In this document: one piece after another, positions 37,157-48,744 of the stretch
How the letters are laid out: every line of letters starts with the position of its first letter
How positions within the stretch are numbered: position 1 is the stretch's first letter
DNA from: Vespula vulgaris
Taxonomy: Eukaryota; Arthropoda; Insecta; Hymenoptera; Vespidae
Length of the DNA: 64,000 bases
Assembly: GCF_905475345.1 (NCBI RefSeq)
Contig: NC_066605.1
Location: 806,001-870,000 of the forward strand
Direction: 5' to 3'
Translations under genes and position numbers: made by a program
The notes under the pieces: generated by a model
What the model was told of the DNA's origin: nothing
The model's input: the letters and a program-made list of their open reading frames with translations, nothing else
Databases searched by the model: none

Positions 37157-37498
37157 CATGTTTCGAATGATTTAAGTAGTCCGATACTAGTAGATGTTGG
37201 AATAGTAGAGGGAGACCAGAACTCGAATATGGTGGCTGATGAGACGGGTGGGTGGAGGGTAAGAGTACGAAAATATCCATTGGCTTGTAGCCAACTTGCT
37301 CTGGCCGTTTCGCAGACCAACTCGCACCCTTTTCGCTTACGTACATATCTTCTAGGTATTTATGGAACCTCCTTCGCAGATTTATTGGTATCGAGTTTGT
37401 GCCTATATCGACTTCCCCCTTTAATAATACATTCATGTATTAATCTATTTGAGATACGTGAAATATTTAATTTAAATAGTACCTTGCGTTGTTATTAA
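37157..37498 (+). other. Unverified exon candidate; overlapping sense and antisense frames
   Basis: A + strand frame is open from 37,157 (after CTAATCTACCGGGTAG, which resembles a branch point plus acceptor) to a stop at 37,496-37,498, about 113 codons. A donor-like AGG|GTAAGAG at 37,258/37,259 would make a 102-bp exon, phase 0 at both ends. An ATG lies at 37,229. The opposite strand also carries a 96-residue frame (37,146-37,436), rich in charged residues. Neither is low complexity and neither is recognised. Overlapping frames of this kind can mark a real exon, an old transposon fragment, or chance. No pyrimidine-rich tract precedes the acceptor. Confidence 0.2.
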
Positions 37499-37669
37499 AT
37501 AACAATAATAATTTTGTTAGTTTGACTTATAAAAGATCGATCAGCATTTCGATACTCTTTCGCTAATATTCTCTCTATGAGCTAAGAAATTGATCTCTCT
37601 CTCTCTCTCTTTCTTATTTGTATAAACACGTGTTTAATATCGTTTATCGTTTGAAAAAGTTTGACAATT

Positions 37670-37706
37670 TTTTCAGAAAAAGAATTTCTAGATGAGCCAC
37701 CCTGTA
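37670..37706 (-). mobile_element. Decayed transposon terminus
   Basis: Read on the minus strand, the segment begins TATACAGGGTGGCTCATC. This resembles the TA-flanked CAGGGTG-type ends of many insect Tc1/mariner-related short elements. I find no partner end within about 600 bp, so it is a solo or eroded end. Confidence 0.35.
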
Positions 37707-37992
37707 TACATTTCCATCCACCAAGAGTTCATATCGAAACTTCACAGCGTTCCGTCTTCGTTACACCAACGACAGGCGACATCCACGCTGCGACCCTCTT
37801 CCATCGGGCCGATATTTACGACATGAAATTTGCAAAATCGATCTCGGCTTTCCCTAGCGTTCAAACTGGCGACTCATTTTTTCGTTTGTTCCTTTTTTCT
37901 TTTTCTTTTTTTTCCAAAAATATACAACCTTCCCTTCGCTTAGATCGAACCGGCCTATTTTTGAAACCAGATAATAAAGCTTTGAGGATCAT

Positions 37993-37995
<3 letters not shown>

Positions 37996-38047
<52 letters not shown>
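37996..38047. repeat. (CT)n microsatellite
   Basis: Uninterrupted CT array of about 25 units. The 144-residue frame at 37,661-38,095 runs through it and is therefore suspect. Confidence 0.95.
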
Positions 38048-38049
<2 letters not shown>

Positions 38050-38099
38050 ATTGAGATTAATATATCCAAAACGATTGTATATTCAGCAATTTTGATGAA

Positions 38100-41000
38100 A
38101 CAGGATGGCTCTTTGTCTTCCAAATTCGCAATGAAATTCGTCGCGTAATCGTCCGTTTTAATCGTTCGAGATATTTTAATATACGTCTCATTGTTATGAG
38201 ACTCTACTTAAACGAAAGAAAAGTATATCAAATGTATTCAATGTTTTAGATAACGAAAATAATTTTAATGAGGATTCTCAGAAGAGATGAATTTTAATTC
38301 GATTATATAAAATCGAATACGAAATGGTAAAATGCGTTCGTGTTTCGTTATTAACACAACGATGAAAATAATAACACGGCGTTTATTGTCTGGTATTGTC
38401 GAAGGAGAGTGCGATGATGAATATCCGTGGTCGCTATTAAAAAGTTCAAAACGATTAACAATAAACTCTTCGCGTGCCAGCAACGACGTGGAATGAGCAT
38501 CGGACAATGCACACTACTGGCCAATTCGTTTCCGCGGCATAATGTCGTGGATTTTGTAACGACGACGTAACAATGTGCAATTTCTGCCGGAAATAAATAA
38601 CTCTACCATGCCGGACACGATGGAAACCGATTCGGCGAATAATCGTCCGCGATGTTTTTCGAATGAATGAGAGATTACATTTTTCTCTCTCGATTCGTTC
38701 AAAAGAAACGATAAAAATCGATTATATTCCCTTTCTGTCGGCGATTAGTAAAATGATTCTCTTTCTCTTTTCCCTTTCTTTCTTTTTTTCATTTTGTCTC
38801 CTTTTATCTCGTATCTTTATTTCGTTGTTCCATCTTAATGAATTAATTGTGATAATCGTCTCGTAAATCTACTATTGTTTTTATGATAATTTTTCTTTCA
38901 ATTAATTCATGCATACTTGTTCATTATTGTCGATTATTACATACCTCCTCGTTGTTATACACGGCAGCAACAAACTTAACAGCAATATCGTTACGTCTGT
39001 CTCTTTCTCTATACTAACGAATATAGAAGTGACCATAAAATTAAAAATTAAAACTCTACGAGATGGGAGGAAATAAACGTTTTAGACAAAAACCCACTAG
39101 TGTCTCGAAATAAACGGATGTGAAAGCGAAGCTTTTAAACGATATCAATTTTTTTTACATTAACGCTTCGTTAAGACCAATTTGCTTTTTCGTTTAACAA
39201 GAGAAGCGACGTTTTTTTCCGTTTTCCCTTCTCGCAGATTCTCGACTTTTCGTTTCGATATATCTTTTAATCGGACGAGTTATTAAATAGTCCAAGAGAA
39301 GCTTGTATTTCGAATTTATCGGACTATTTCGAGAGGAAAGTTTATACGCGATTATTAATTTCGTTTCCCGATCGAGCAAGTGTTTTATCAGCTTGATAAA
39401 AAATTTTCATTTTATTCGTGACGAAAAATCTCATCCGAAAATCTTACATATATGTACCAGCTAACTGATAACGCTATTTTTTTGTAATAATAGACATTTT
39501 GCTACAATCTTTTTTCATTCGATTAGCATTATTTCTTTTCGATTCTGTACCTTGATAATTATATTAAAAATTTTGTTCGTAATAGAACCTTGAGATATTA
39601 AATATCTTTTTAATAAGGAATTCGATTTTCTTTTTTAAATTTTCTTCTGATATCTAAGTGTAACAGGAAACGAGCTCTATACGATAAAAATTCTCAATAC
39701 ATTAACACACGAGATTCTGAAGATACATTTAAAATTGATTAATCGTTTGAGAATCGATCGAGAATCGCTCGAAAAGTTTTCCACGGCCGATGTATCACCG
39801 CCATCCCTGTTGATTTAAGAATCCCATACGTCAAGTACTTGATAAGTAACGTTATCGATCGCATTCCATTAACCTTATTTAACGTAAACGACGAGGTTCG
39901 CGCATTAACGTAATAATCCTATCTCGGTATACTCGTGCACGATTTATCGATAAACAAAATAAGCACGCTAGTGGACGACACACGTCGTCAAAAATAAATT
40001 TCACAAAATCGTTGGACTAATTTCATCGTAAAAAATTTATTCTCATACTTTTACCGATTCATCAGAATGTTTCGTTAAAAAAGAAAATAAAAAATACGAA
40101 ATATTCGATTGATTGGCGATCGAAGAGAGTCTAACTAAAAGTACTATCGTCTTTTAAGAATCAATTATTGTTTTCTTTAATTTCTTCTTTTTTTTCCTTG
40201 CATACAAAAAAGCAGCGAAAGGGCGAAAAATAAAGGACAGAGAAAGAGAAAGAGAGAGAGAGAGAGAGAATCGTCGAATCAACCTGCTCGTCGCAGCTCG
40301 TTCGTTCTATACGGAGACTCGAGTAGATGTCACGCGATTCCGCAATCATGCGAGCCCGGAGTAACATGCACCCAAGTCCTTATCAACGTTCGCAAAGTGA
40401 AATTATTCTACGTAAGGTCCCGTCTCTCGTTCTGATAGAACTTGCTTTAGGGAGTTTCTGTAGAGAAAGGGCAGTGAAGTGGAGCGTAAGAGAAGGGTGT
40501 TAAAGCGGGGATAAAAATTCCACCACGCTTTTCGATCGCGTTTAAATAAAATAATAATCTCGGAATATTACGTTGTTAATGACCGAATCTACTATACGTA
40601 AATTCTAATGTTTTATAATATATTGGTCTTTTAAATATTAGCAAAAGAAATCTCACACAAGCGTTTCAAAAAAAAAAGAAATCCCAAAACAAAAAAAATT
40701 GATCGCTATTCAACGTTTCGATAATCGAAAGTCTATATGCATAATCGATTTTTTTGTCTTTTGCTTTCTTTTTCTTCTCTTGTCTTTTTTCTTTCTTTTT
40801 TTTATAGTCGGAAGGTACGAAGTCGTATTTATTTTTATCGAATAACGAGGGAGTGTATGGTAGCTCGATATCCATGGAGTACAACGAGGTGTACACTCAC
40901 AAGAGACGTTAAACTTTGACGGATAATGATTGTAGAGGCGTGGGGTGGGGTTCTCTTTGCTGTATTTCGTCGTATCGCCGTAATTTATGACGAAATTGTG

Positions 41001-43000
41001 GCCGCGCTCGGCCGTAAATCTACTTCGTCTGGTTCGAGTTCGAATGCACGTGTCGGGCCACGCAGACGCGAGTTTCTACGACGACGACAACTACGCGCGA
41101 TGAGAGTAAAGTATTGTCTTTAAAAAGGAACGAAGGAAGGAAGGAAGGGAAAAAAGAAAAGAAAAGAAAAGAAAAGAAAAGAAAAAATAAAGGAAAAAAG
41201 AACAAAAATTAAGAAGAGGGAAAAAAACAAGAGGAAAAATAAAAATTTTCTTATTTATCGTCGGATGATAAACGTTCGTACGAACCGAAGGAATAAATTA
41301 TAATAAATCTCGATCTATCTCGAAGCGCACAAAAGTGAAACTTTTTATTAACTTTCCTCAACGATTTCCCCGTGGTCAAAGAAAGGCGCTAAACGTTTAC
41401 GGTCGATGTCGATAAACGACGGACGATAGAAAAGAGGAAGAAAAAGAAAAAGGAAAAAGAAGAAAGAAGGAAAGGGGGGACAAGAGGAAAGGAGAAACAG
41501 GAAAAAAAATGCACGAGTTGTACGATAAACGAACGAGCTCACGATTGGGTTATCGGAAATGTTTCGATAGTGTAACGTGCCTCTGGGAATCGATAAGTCG
41601 CTATTAACGTTCTTCATTTATTGCTACCACTAGCGTCGTCGATGTAATTAAAGTTGCAAGTTTATCGTCACTACTCTTTCCCTTTTATTTTTTTATTTGC
41701 TATTATTATTATTATCATTATCATTATTATCGTTATACCGTGCTCCCTTAATTTTTTTCTCATTTTCCGAAGCCAAAAGTTTAAGAAAAGTCTTACGAAT
41801 TTTTCGATACTCCGATCACGACGTCTTCAAAAATATCGTCGAGCGTTTCGTTACTAAAAGTCTACTACCGCTATTGCTATTGCTATTGCTATTACTATTA
41901 TTTCCTCTCTCTCTCTCTCTCTCTCTCTTCCTCTTTCGCTCTCATACATACATAGACACCCACACACTCCCTTTTTCTTACGCTTCGTCGTCTCAGCGGT
42001 TTCCTCGTCGTCGGCCCTGTCTTCTCCCGCCCATTTAATTTGTCACCGTGGGTCTATTCAAAGTACGGCAAACTCGGCTGGCCGCCTTTTATCGGGATTA
42101 CTCGAGAAAGACGACGACGAAGACGACGAAGACGACTACGACGACAACGAGGCGGAGAACGATAACGATATTCTCACTTCCGCCAACACTTCCAGTCAAA
42201 TATTCCAACTTCTGTCTTTCTCTGCTTTCTTCAAACGAATAAGAGAGAAAAAAAAGAAAAGAAAAAGAAAAAGAGAAAGACCCGATTGATTTCTAAAGAG
42301 GAACGATTTATTAACGTCTCTTCTTGTAAATCACTCGTGATTCCATTTTTTACTCGATTATTGAATTATTTTGACGATTCGAAAAGAAGAAGAAAGAACC
42401 GAAAGAAAATCTCAATTATTCTTCCAGATGAGTCATTCGTTCTAATAATAATTTTAACATCATACTGGCGCTTGTACTACTTATACTTATTTTCGGAATC
42501 GTAATTTTCTATTCGTTCGTTTGGACGCATGATTAAATGAAAAATTAGAAGAGAAAAGAAAAGAAAAGAATTTATACATGGAAAATAATTTACGAGTAAA
42601 AGTTTTTCACGTGGAAAGAAAATTAATCGTACGAGAAGGTAACCCGGCACGAGAGGGAAAAGGTCGATTGTTGAAGTACGATCGCGTAGGTATTCCTTAA
42701 CAAGAGTGTAATTTTTTTCAGTCATTAGGCGATCGCAATCGCGCTAACCATTGTGATTAGGCGTCGTAGCGAGGCTCACGTGCCCGACTCGTTACACGTC
42801 TTCCACAAGAGGAAAAGAACAGAAAAGGAGCTTTTAAACGGTGTCGTTAGAGTAGAGCTACTTGACGAACAAGAATACGAATTCTTCCTATCGCACAAGT
42901 TCCTTTACTCTTCGCGATCGAACGAGTTCAAGTAGATCTCGATGAGAACGATCCTTCTACAAATTTATGTTACCACTTAAACGTGAGATTTTCTTTTATC
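38100..43000. other. Non-coding, unique AT-rich DNA with purine tracts
   Basis: A/G tracts at 41,120-41,240 and 41,430-41,510, ATT triplets at 41,700-41,735, CTATTG repeats near 41,870-41,895, a CT run at 41,907-41,930 and ACGACG triplets at 42,105-42,145. A CpG-rich patch at 40,926-41,105 encodes an unrecognised 60-residue frame ending at A|GTAAAGT. A 59-codon frame at 42,753-42,932 has no ATG. No gene is supported. Confidence 0.55.
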
Positions 43001-43017
43001 AATCCGTACAAATTAAA

Positions 43018-43430
43018 CAATACGATTCGATATTCGAAAATAAGGATCGATCGACGATTAAAAATATCAAATATTTATAATATTTCACAAAAATTCTATC
43101 ATGGTATTTCGTATTAATAATTCGATGATCGAAGATACGATATTCGAAAATGAAAGATCGATTTTAATTAATTAAAGCATCGTTAATTAAAAATTCGAAA
43201 TATTTTATACATTATATCATGCTTTATCGAGTTATTTTTAATTTGATTCTATCAGCATTCCGCATATATATAATTCGATGATCGAAGATACAATATATTC
43301 GAATATAAGGATTGATCGTTGATACAAAATTTTTAATATCTCGTCTATTTATCATGTTTATAGCGTTATTTTTAATTCGATCATTTCGACGTTCCGTGAA
43401 AAATAATTCGATGAATTAAGGTAAAGCACG
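43018..43430. repeat. Diverged tandem repeat, three copies (110 and 155 bp periods)
   Basis: GATA(C/T)-TATTCGAAAAT-AAGGATCGAT recurs with TATTCGA anchors at 43,031, 43,141 and 43,296. The second and third copies also share TTTATCATG/ATCATGCTT strings, GTTATTTTTAATTTGATT and a ...TTCCG-...-ATAATTCGATGA end. The first copy lacks about 45 bp of the middle. It is AT-rich and shows no shared coding frame. Confidence 0.6.
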
Positions 43431-43500
43431 ACGTTGAAATGAAAAGATTTGTTTTCAAAGAAAACTCGACAAATTTCTAATTATTTTAACGACAAAAGAG

Positions 43501-43501
43501 G

Positions 43502-43545
<44 letters not shown>
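43501..43545. repeat. (GA)n microsatellite
   Basis: GA array with one AAGA interruption. Confidence 0.94.
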
Positions 43546-43548
<3 letters not shown>

Positions 43549-43829
43549 CAAGTGCATTAATTAATAAAATTTTTTTACGGCGGAAAAAAAGAAAACAAAA
43601 ATGGAAAAATGGTGCGTTTCGTTCTCCGCTCTGAAAGCTCTCGTTCCCATGGCTTATTCCAAGGCCGGCGGGCAATAGAAAGGAGACGACGCTGGGCGCT
43701 TTGTTCTATACGCTCGGAAATTGGCTTTTTTGTGAGCTATTGTTATAAAATTTAGGAACGCGTTTAAAACGCGAGGCAACGTACGTTGGGTCGCTTGGAA
43801 AATAAAAATGTCTTTGATATTATATCTCA

Positions 43830-43832
<3 letters not shown>

Positions 43833-43868
<36 letters not shown>
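43833..43868. repeat. (GA)n microsatellite
   Basis: Uninterrupted GA array. Confidence 0.94.
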
Positions 43869-43869
<1 letters not shown>

Positions 43870-43871
<2 letters not shown>

Positions 43872-44545
43872 AGAAAAATAAGAGACACGAAGAGTTATAA
43901 TTCTTACTCTCGCATCCTTTACTCCTCATCTTTTGATAGCAAATCGAAATTAATGGAAGAAGAGAAAAAGAGGGGAGATGGAGTGACAAAAAAACTCAAA
44001 GAAATTTCAAAGAGTTATTGAAATCTACGTGAGTGTGAGAAAGAGATTAAGAAGGAAAACGAAAGAAGTTACAAGCTAAGAACGACTGTGACGACGTTTA
44101 AGCACGTTTTCTTTAAATCTTTCTTCTCTCTTTCTCTCTTTCTCTATCTCTCTCACACAAACACACAGACGCGTACAATGCTCCAAAGACCGTGACGAGA
44201 CCTTTCTGGTGAAAGAAGAAAAGCAAAAAGAAAAAAAAAGGAAAGAAAAAAAGAAAATAATTTGTAACTTTCTAATCCTGAACATCTTCAACTTTGAAAG
44301 ATCCATCAAAAACTCATTTCCACTAACGTAATACGAGAATGTCATAGACTTTAATAGGATAATCAATCGATTGAACTAACGTCAATCTTGACGAAACTGT
44401 TAAATAATGGAGCTAGTATTTATTATTTCTATCGAATGGAGGACGAAATCACGTAGCAGTCTGGATGGATAGAATATTCCAAGGACGTCTTTACGTCCAC
44501 TGCAGAATCGCTTTCAACGGATAGAGAACCAATGGAAAGAGAAAG

Positions 44546-44576
<31 letters not shown>

Positions 44577-44680
44577 AAAAAATAGGAAGAAAGAACAGGA
44601 GAAGGAGAAAGGGGTGGTGCACGTACGCGATCGTGGGCGAAATCGATTATCGCGTAAAGTGGTTACGCAGAAAGCGATAC
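43870..44680. other. Non-coding spacer
   Basis: A/G tracts at 43,960-43,980, 44,215-44,260 and 44,540-44,610, with unique sequence between. Nothing else is supported. Confidence 0.5.
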
Positions 44681-44684
44681 GAAC

Positions 44685-44686
44685 TC

Positions 44687-44721
<35 letters not shown>

Positions 44722-44769
44722 TTCTCCCTCTTCTATTCGCTAGAAAGAGAGAGAGAGAGAGAGAGAGAA
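44685..44769. repeat. (CT)n / (GA)n foldback
   Basis: A CT tract (44,685-44,732) is followed by a short TATTCGCTAG spacer and then a GA tract (44,743-44,768). The two arms are complementary and could form a hairpin of 20 or more base pairs with a small loop. Confidence 0.85.
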
Positions 44770-44779
44770 TGGAATCGGT

Positions 44780-46260
44780 TGCTCCTCGGAAATGTCGAGA
44801 GAATTTTCTCGGTGGTCGGGCTTTCACGAGGACAGAGTGGCTCGATAAAAGCAACCGGATCTCACCTCGCGCCATCCCCGGAAATGCCGATGGTCAAAGC
44901 GTACGAGCTTATACGCGGCTTCGTAATGTTCTTTTACCTTTCCCTTACCATCTTACTCTCAACCCCTTCCACCCACCCCATCTACCACCTCCTTCTTCTC
45001 CCTTTCTCTTTTCTCCTTCACAAGGCCCGAATCTTACTTCCTTCCTCCCTCAATTTCTCTCGATATTGGATAAGAACGACGGGACGTGCCAAGGTACCTT
45101 GGTTTGTACTATCGATCGATCAATTCTTACGACGATCGAGGCCGATCTATATCGTCGATAACGGAGAAAAGTCGTCCTCCACGTCTTCTTCTTCTTCTTC
45201 TTGTTTTTTTTCCTTCTTATTTTTCTTACTTTTTTTTCCTTTCTTTTTCTCCTCCTTCTTCTTTTTTTTCTCCTTTCTTCTATAGGAATATCTGTTCGAC
45301 GAGAAATGATCTTCTAAAAAGAGAGAAATAAAGTAAGAAAGAAAGGAAGAAGAAAAGAAGGAGTAAGGTTGTTACCACAACCGCAAAGACTTACGTGCTA
45401 AGATAAGAAAGAAACTTTGCGAATGCACGCTTCTGATAGGTCCTTCGATCCTTCAGAAGCCAACTCCAAATCGATCGAAAAGTCGCTCGTAACCCGTCCA
45501 TCGGATTACCTTGAGCAATTTCTCTCTCTCTCTCTCTGTCTCTCTCTCATCTGGTAGAGCAGCAATTTCGAGAGATAGAGGAAAAATCAGAAAGTAAAGA
45601 TCTTCGCGTTTTACTACAGCGGAAAATCGCGTGCTTTGCATTCGTCCTTAGTTGCAATTTGGATCGTTCAGGATGGGCCCGGTAAAAGAAGGAGGTCCTC
45701 GCCTTGACCTTCTAGAAAGAGGAAATAGAAGAAGAAGAAGAAGAAGAAGAAGAAGAAGAAGAAGAAGAAGGAGGAGGAGGAAATCGTAGGAAATCGTAGG
45801 AAATCGCAAAGGAGAGATAGGAACGGAAATCGCGTGCGAACTATGCCAGATGGTAACAAAGAGATACCAGAGAGAAAGACAGTACCTTGGAAAAGTCCTT
45901 TAAGAGAAGTTCGCGCGACCCTAAGCGAAAGGCCAAACGCGCGAAACGAAACTTCGAAAGACCCTAGGCGGATTACCTTCAGACGTCGAATAAGATCGGA
46001 CAGATGCGACACTGAATTTTCTTCGGCGTTGATAATACTAGGATATATCCTCGGGAAAAGCACCACTGAGAAATTTTCTCTTTACTTTTATATATATATT
46101 TTTCTGATCGGAATATATTCGAGTTCTTATCTAACTGCGTTCAATGAAATTTCACAAAAATATTACGATAATCTTCTTTCTCGAGATATCTTTTTCTATA
46201 TTAACAGCAAATCCTATATTCGCATTCGTTTTTCTCATTTTCATTAAAAGCTAGAGGACG
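44780..46260. other. Unique, CpG-rich patches and a 134-residue frame
   Basis: C/T-rich tract at 44,935-45,060 and T/C tract at 45,180-45,280. A 16-base hairpin GGTTGT-TACC-ACAACC lies at 45,367-45,382, and GAA/GGA triplets at 45,728-45,780. An ATG frame at 45,843-46,247 gives 134 residues: a basic, polar first half in CpG-rich DNA and an AT-rich hydrophobic second half. The minus strand is also open over 45,800-46,066, so it is probably chance. I do not recognise a protein. Confidence 0.35.
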
Positions 46261-47160
46261 TGTATACGTAGGCGTGCAAATGCGTGTATACGTTCTACCG
46301 AGTTCGTATACCATGAAAAATATTATACAGTTAACTTACAAATAAATAAATTTCATTTATTTAGTATCCGAATCTCTAAGTAGGCGTAAAATATAAATTA
46401 AAATTTCTGCTCGTTCGAAACCCACGAAACGATTCCTCTCCCTCGTGAAATGCACGTACATGTATAATATATTATATACGCATGCATGTATGTACGTACA
46501 TCATAATATGAGCGAGTTACAGAAATTCTCTGACGAATTATTTTAATGAGACAACCTACGCTTTTGACACATTCACGAGATATGTTAACGAGCTGCTCGT
46601 TTACTTTTCCCTCGTATGTGTGTGACTGATCTTTTTCTTTTTCCTTTTTCTTTTATCTTTGTCTGCTGAAACAGGTGCATATAAAGATCCGAACGTAACC
46701 CCGGTAGACCAAATATCGTGAAAAATAAAAAGTAAAGTCTATATAAGGATACAAAGGGTAGTAGTAACAGCAAGCTTCAGTTGAAGTAACGATAGAAGAC
46801 GTGGATGATTAAACGAAAAAAAGAGAGAGGGATAGTTGCCTTTCGCTACGCATTGTTAACGATAATAATAGCTTTTTTGTTTCTTCGTTTTGTTTTTCCT
46901 TTTTTATAAAAATACTACATAAGCGTGGCTTTATTTCGTAAAGCCATTATTTCGTTCTAAACCTGGAACCAAGCGTGTTAATAAATAAAGCGAAAGTCTA
47001 AAAGCATACGATACCGACGTTTATACAGGTCAACTTGTTAATAGAAACAAGAAAATAAAGAGAAGAAAAAGGAAAAAGGAAAAGAAGTAAAAGAAAAAAA
47101 ATGTCGAAGACTTATACGAGCTCATAAAAAATCACATATACATCACATTGAATCCGATCT
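46260..47160. other. Non-coding, AT-rich
   Basis: A palindromic AT-rich segment at 46,455-46,496 has 7-bp outer arms CGTACAT/ATGTACG around TATAATATATTATA. TATATAAGG at 46,740-46,748 is followed 35 bp later by TTCAGTTG; this is TATA- and initiator-like, but the spacing is longer than usual. A/G tract at 47,045-47,100. Confidence 0.35.
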
Positions 47161-47227
47161 AAATTCCAATGTTTGTCAGCTCGGACCTGGGGCGGTATCA
47201 AGTTCCTCGTATATTTTTCAAGAAAAC

Positions 47228-47285
47228 GCTGTAAGCTGCTTTACAGCAAGACTTTCAGTAGGCGAGAACAAACAGTTTCGCCTGG
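47228..47285. other. Two adjacent hairpins
   Basis: GCTGTAA (47,228-47,234), 6-base loop, TTACAGC (47,241-47,247). It is followed by AGGCGA-g-AAC, loop AAACA, GTT-TCGCCT (about 47,261-47,284), a 9-bp stem with one bulge. TATAAATA follows immediately near 47,288. The surrounding 150 bp are unique and less AT-rich. They could be structured RNA, or inverted repeats by chance. Confidence 0.35.
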
Positions 47286-47319
47286 CGTATAAATATCGTG
47301 TGCAACGTATAACCGAGGT

Positions 47320-48192
47320 TCTTAACCCTACTTCTTTGGCTACTTTCCAAATGATGATTTTCATGGAAAACTCCAACTTTTTCTATCTCCGTCCTGCTCG
47401 CTAGTTTAGAAAGTTACCAAAGAAAAGTCGGATGGACCTTGGAGAAGAAAGATTTGGATCGTCCCCGACGAGAATTGTTGAATTTTTATAGGAAGCTTGA
47501 AAACCTCGTTTGATTTTATAACGTCTGTACATCTTCTAGATGACGACGAGAACGTGCAAGGGAATCAATGTGTCTCTTGTATCTATGCGTGTGCGTTTGC
47601 GTTTGCGCCTGTGTATCTATCTGTCCGTGTATTTACGTATGGGTCAGAGAAAGGTCAGAGAAGAAGGAAAACAACGCATAAATAAAAGACGAAGTAAAAA
47701 GAAGAAGCAAAAAGGGAGCGCATATTTTTCCATCGGGAAGGAAGAGGAAGAGAAGAGAGAAAACCGAGTCGTCTTTGTTGCTTTTTATCGAATACGTTCC
47801 CTCTTTACCGTTCCAAGGAAGCGGGAAGCCGATCGTTTGGGCCTCGAATGCATGAGCCGTCCTATGAGCAGAGAAAAAGATAGAAAAATTCCTTCAAGGG
47901 AAATATGGATCGGTTGAGAGGAAGAGAAGGAAAGGATAGAAGGAAGGAAGGAAGGAAGGAAGGGAGAAAGAGAGAAAGAGAAAGATGATAAAATGAAAAA
48001 CGTTTGAGAGAGAGAGAAAGAGAAAGAGTGGAACGAGCGTCGCCCTTACATCGGAGGATCGTCGATGGATCTATGCGGCTGTTACGAGCACGGAAAATGA
48101 TTTTCCAATAAACAACCTAGCATCTAGTAAAATCTTTTTCGATCGTCGCATGGTAATAATAAAGAGGATGAAAGAGAGATAGATAGATAGAT

Positions 48193-48223
<31 letters not shown>

Positions 48224-48740
48224 CGAAGAGGTGTGAGTAAGTATTAACTTGTCTTTGGTGCCAATATAAATTCCTATTAAAAACAGTCTATTGTATTTTT
48301 CAATCGTCAGGATCGAAATAAAAAGAAGGAAATAAAAGGAACGTCAATGTCAATTTATTTATTCATCTAATATTTCAAATAATTCTTATTTCGTTCTTTA
48401 AATCGTCTCTAGACTTTTACTAGCAGAGCTCGTCGAAATGTTGGCTAAAGTAAATAGCTAGTAATTATATAGGAAGGAAAGACAAAGTAGAGAACGTGTG
48501 GTCGTTTAAAATCTACTCGAATACTTCGGATATTTTGACGGGAACGAATGTGCCCGGTGTAGAGAGAAACAGTAAATTTCAAGAAGATCGCTTGAAAAGA
48601 GCCGAAGCCTTTTATTAAAGCTTCTAACCCTAATAGCTAGCCTCGTAATTGGGTCGAACTATGGCAAAATCCTCTTTCTACACGCAATGTGGCTACTACG
48701 AGAGCTCCAGACCTGCTATTAAATACGTTTTGACGCTCTC
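47320..48740. other. Non-coding; GGAA, GATA and GA runs
   Basis: A 126-codon ATG frame at 47,540-47,917 is rich in Arg, Lys and Glu, overlaps GTGTGCGTTTGCG-type repeats, and is unrecognised. GGAA run at 47,937-47,966, GATA-GA run at 48,176-48,222. No gene is supported. Confidence 0.5.
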
Positions 48741-48744
48741 AAAA

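Noticed and set aside
37661..38095. 144-residue + strand frame
   Set aside because: It begins in a decayed transposon end and runs through a 50-bp CT array; the middle 60 residues are unrecognised.
44614..45285. 223-residue + strand frame, the longest in the window
   Set aside because: It is stitched together from CT and GA arrays and a T/C tract. The middle part is of mixed composition but has no recognisable domain or splice context.
46738..46785. TATATAAGG followed by TTCAGTTG as a core promoter
   Set aside because: The distance from the TATA-like string to the initiator-like string is about 37-39 bases, longer than the usual 28-33, and nothing else supports a start site.
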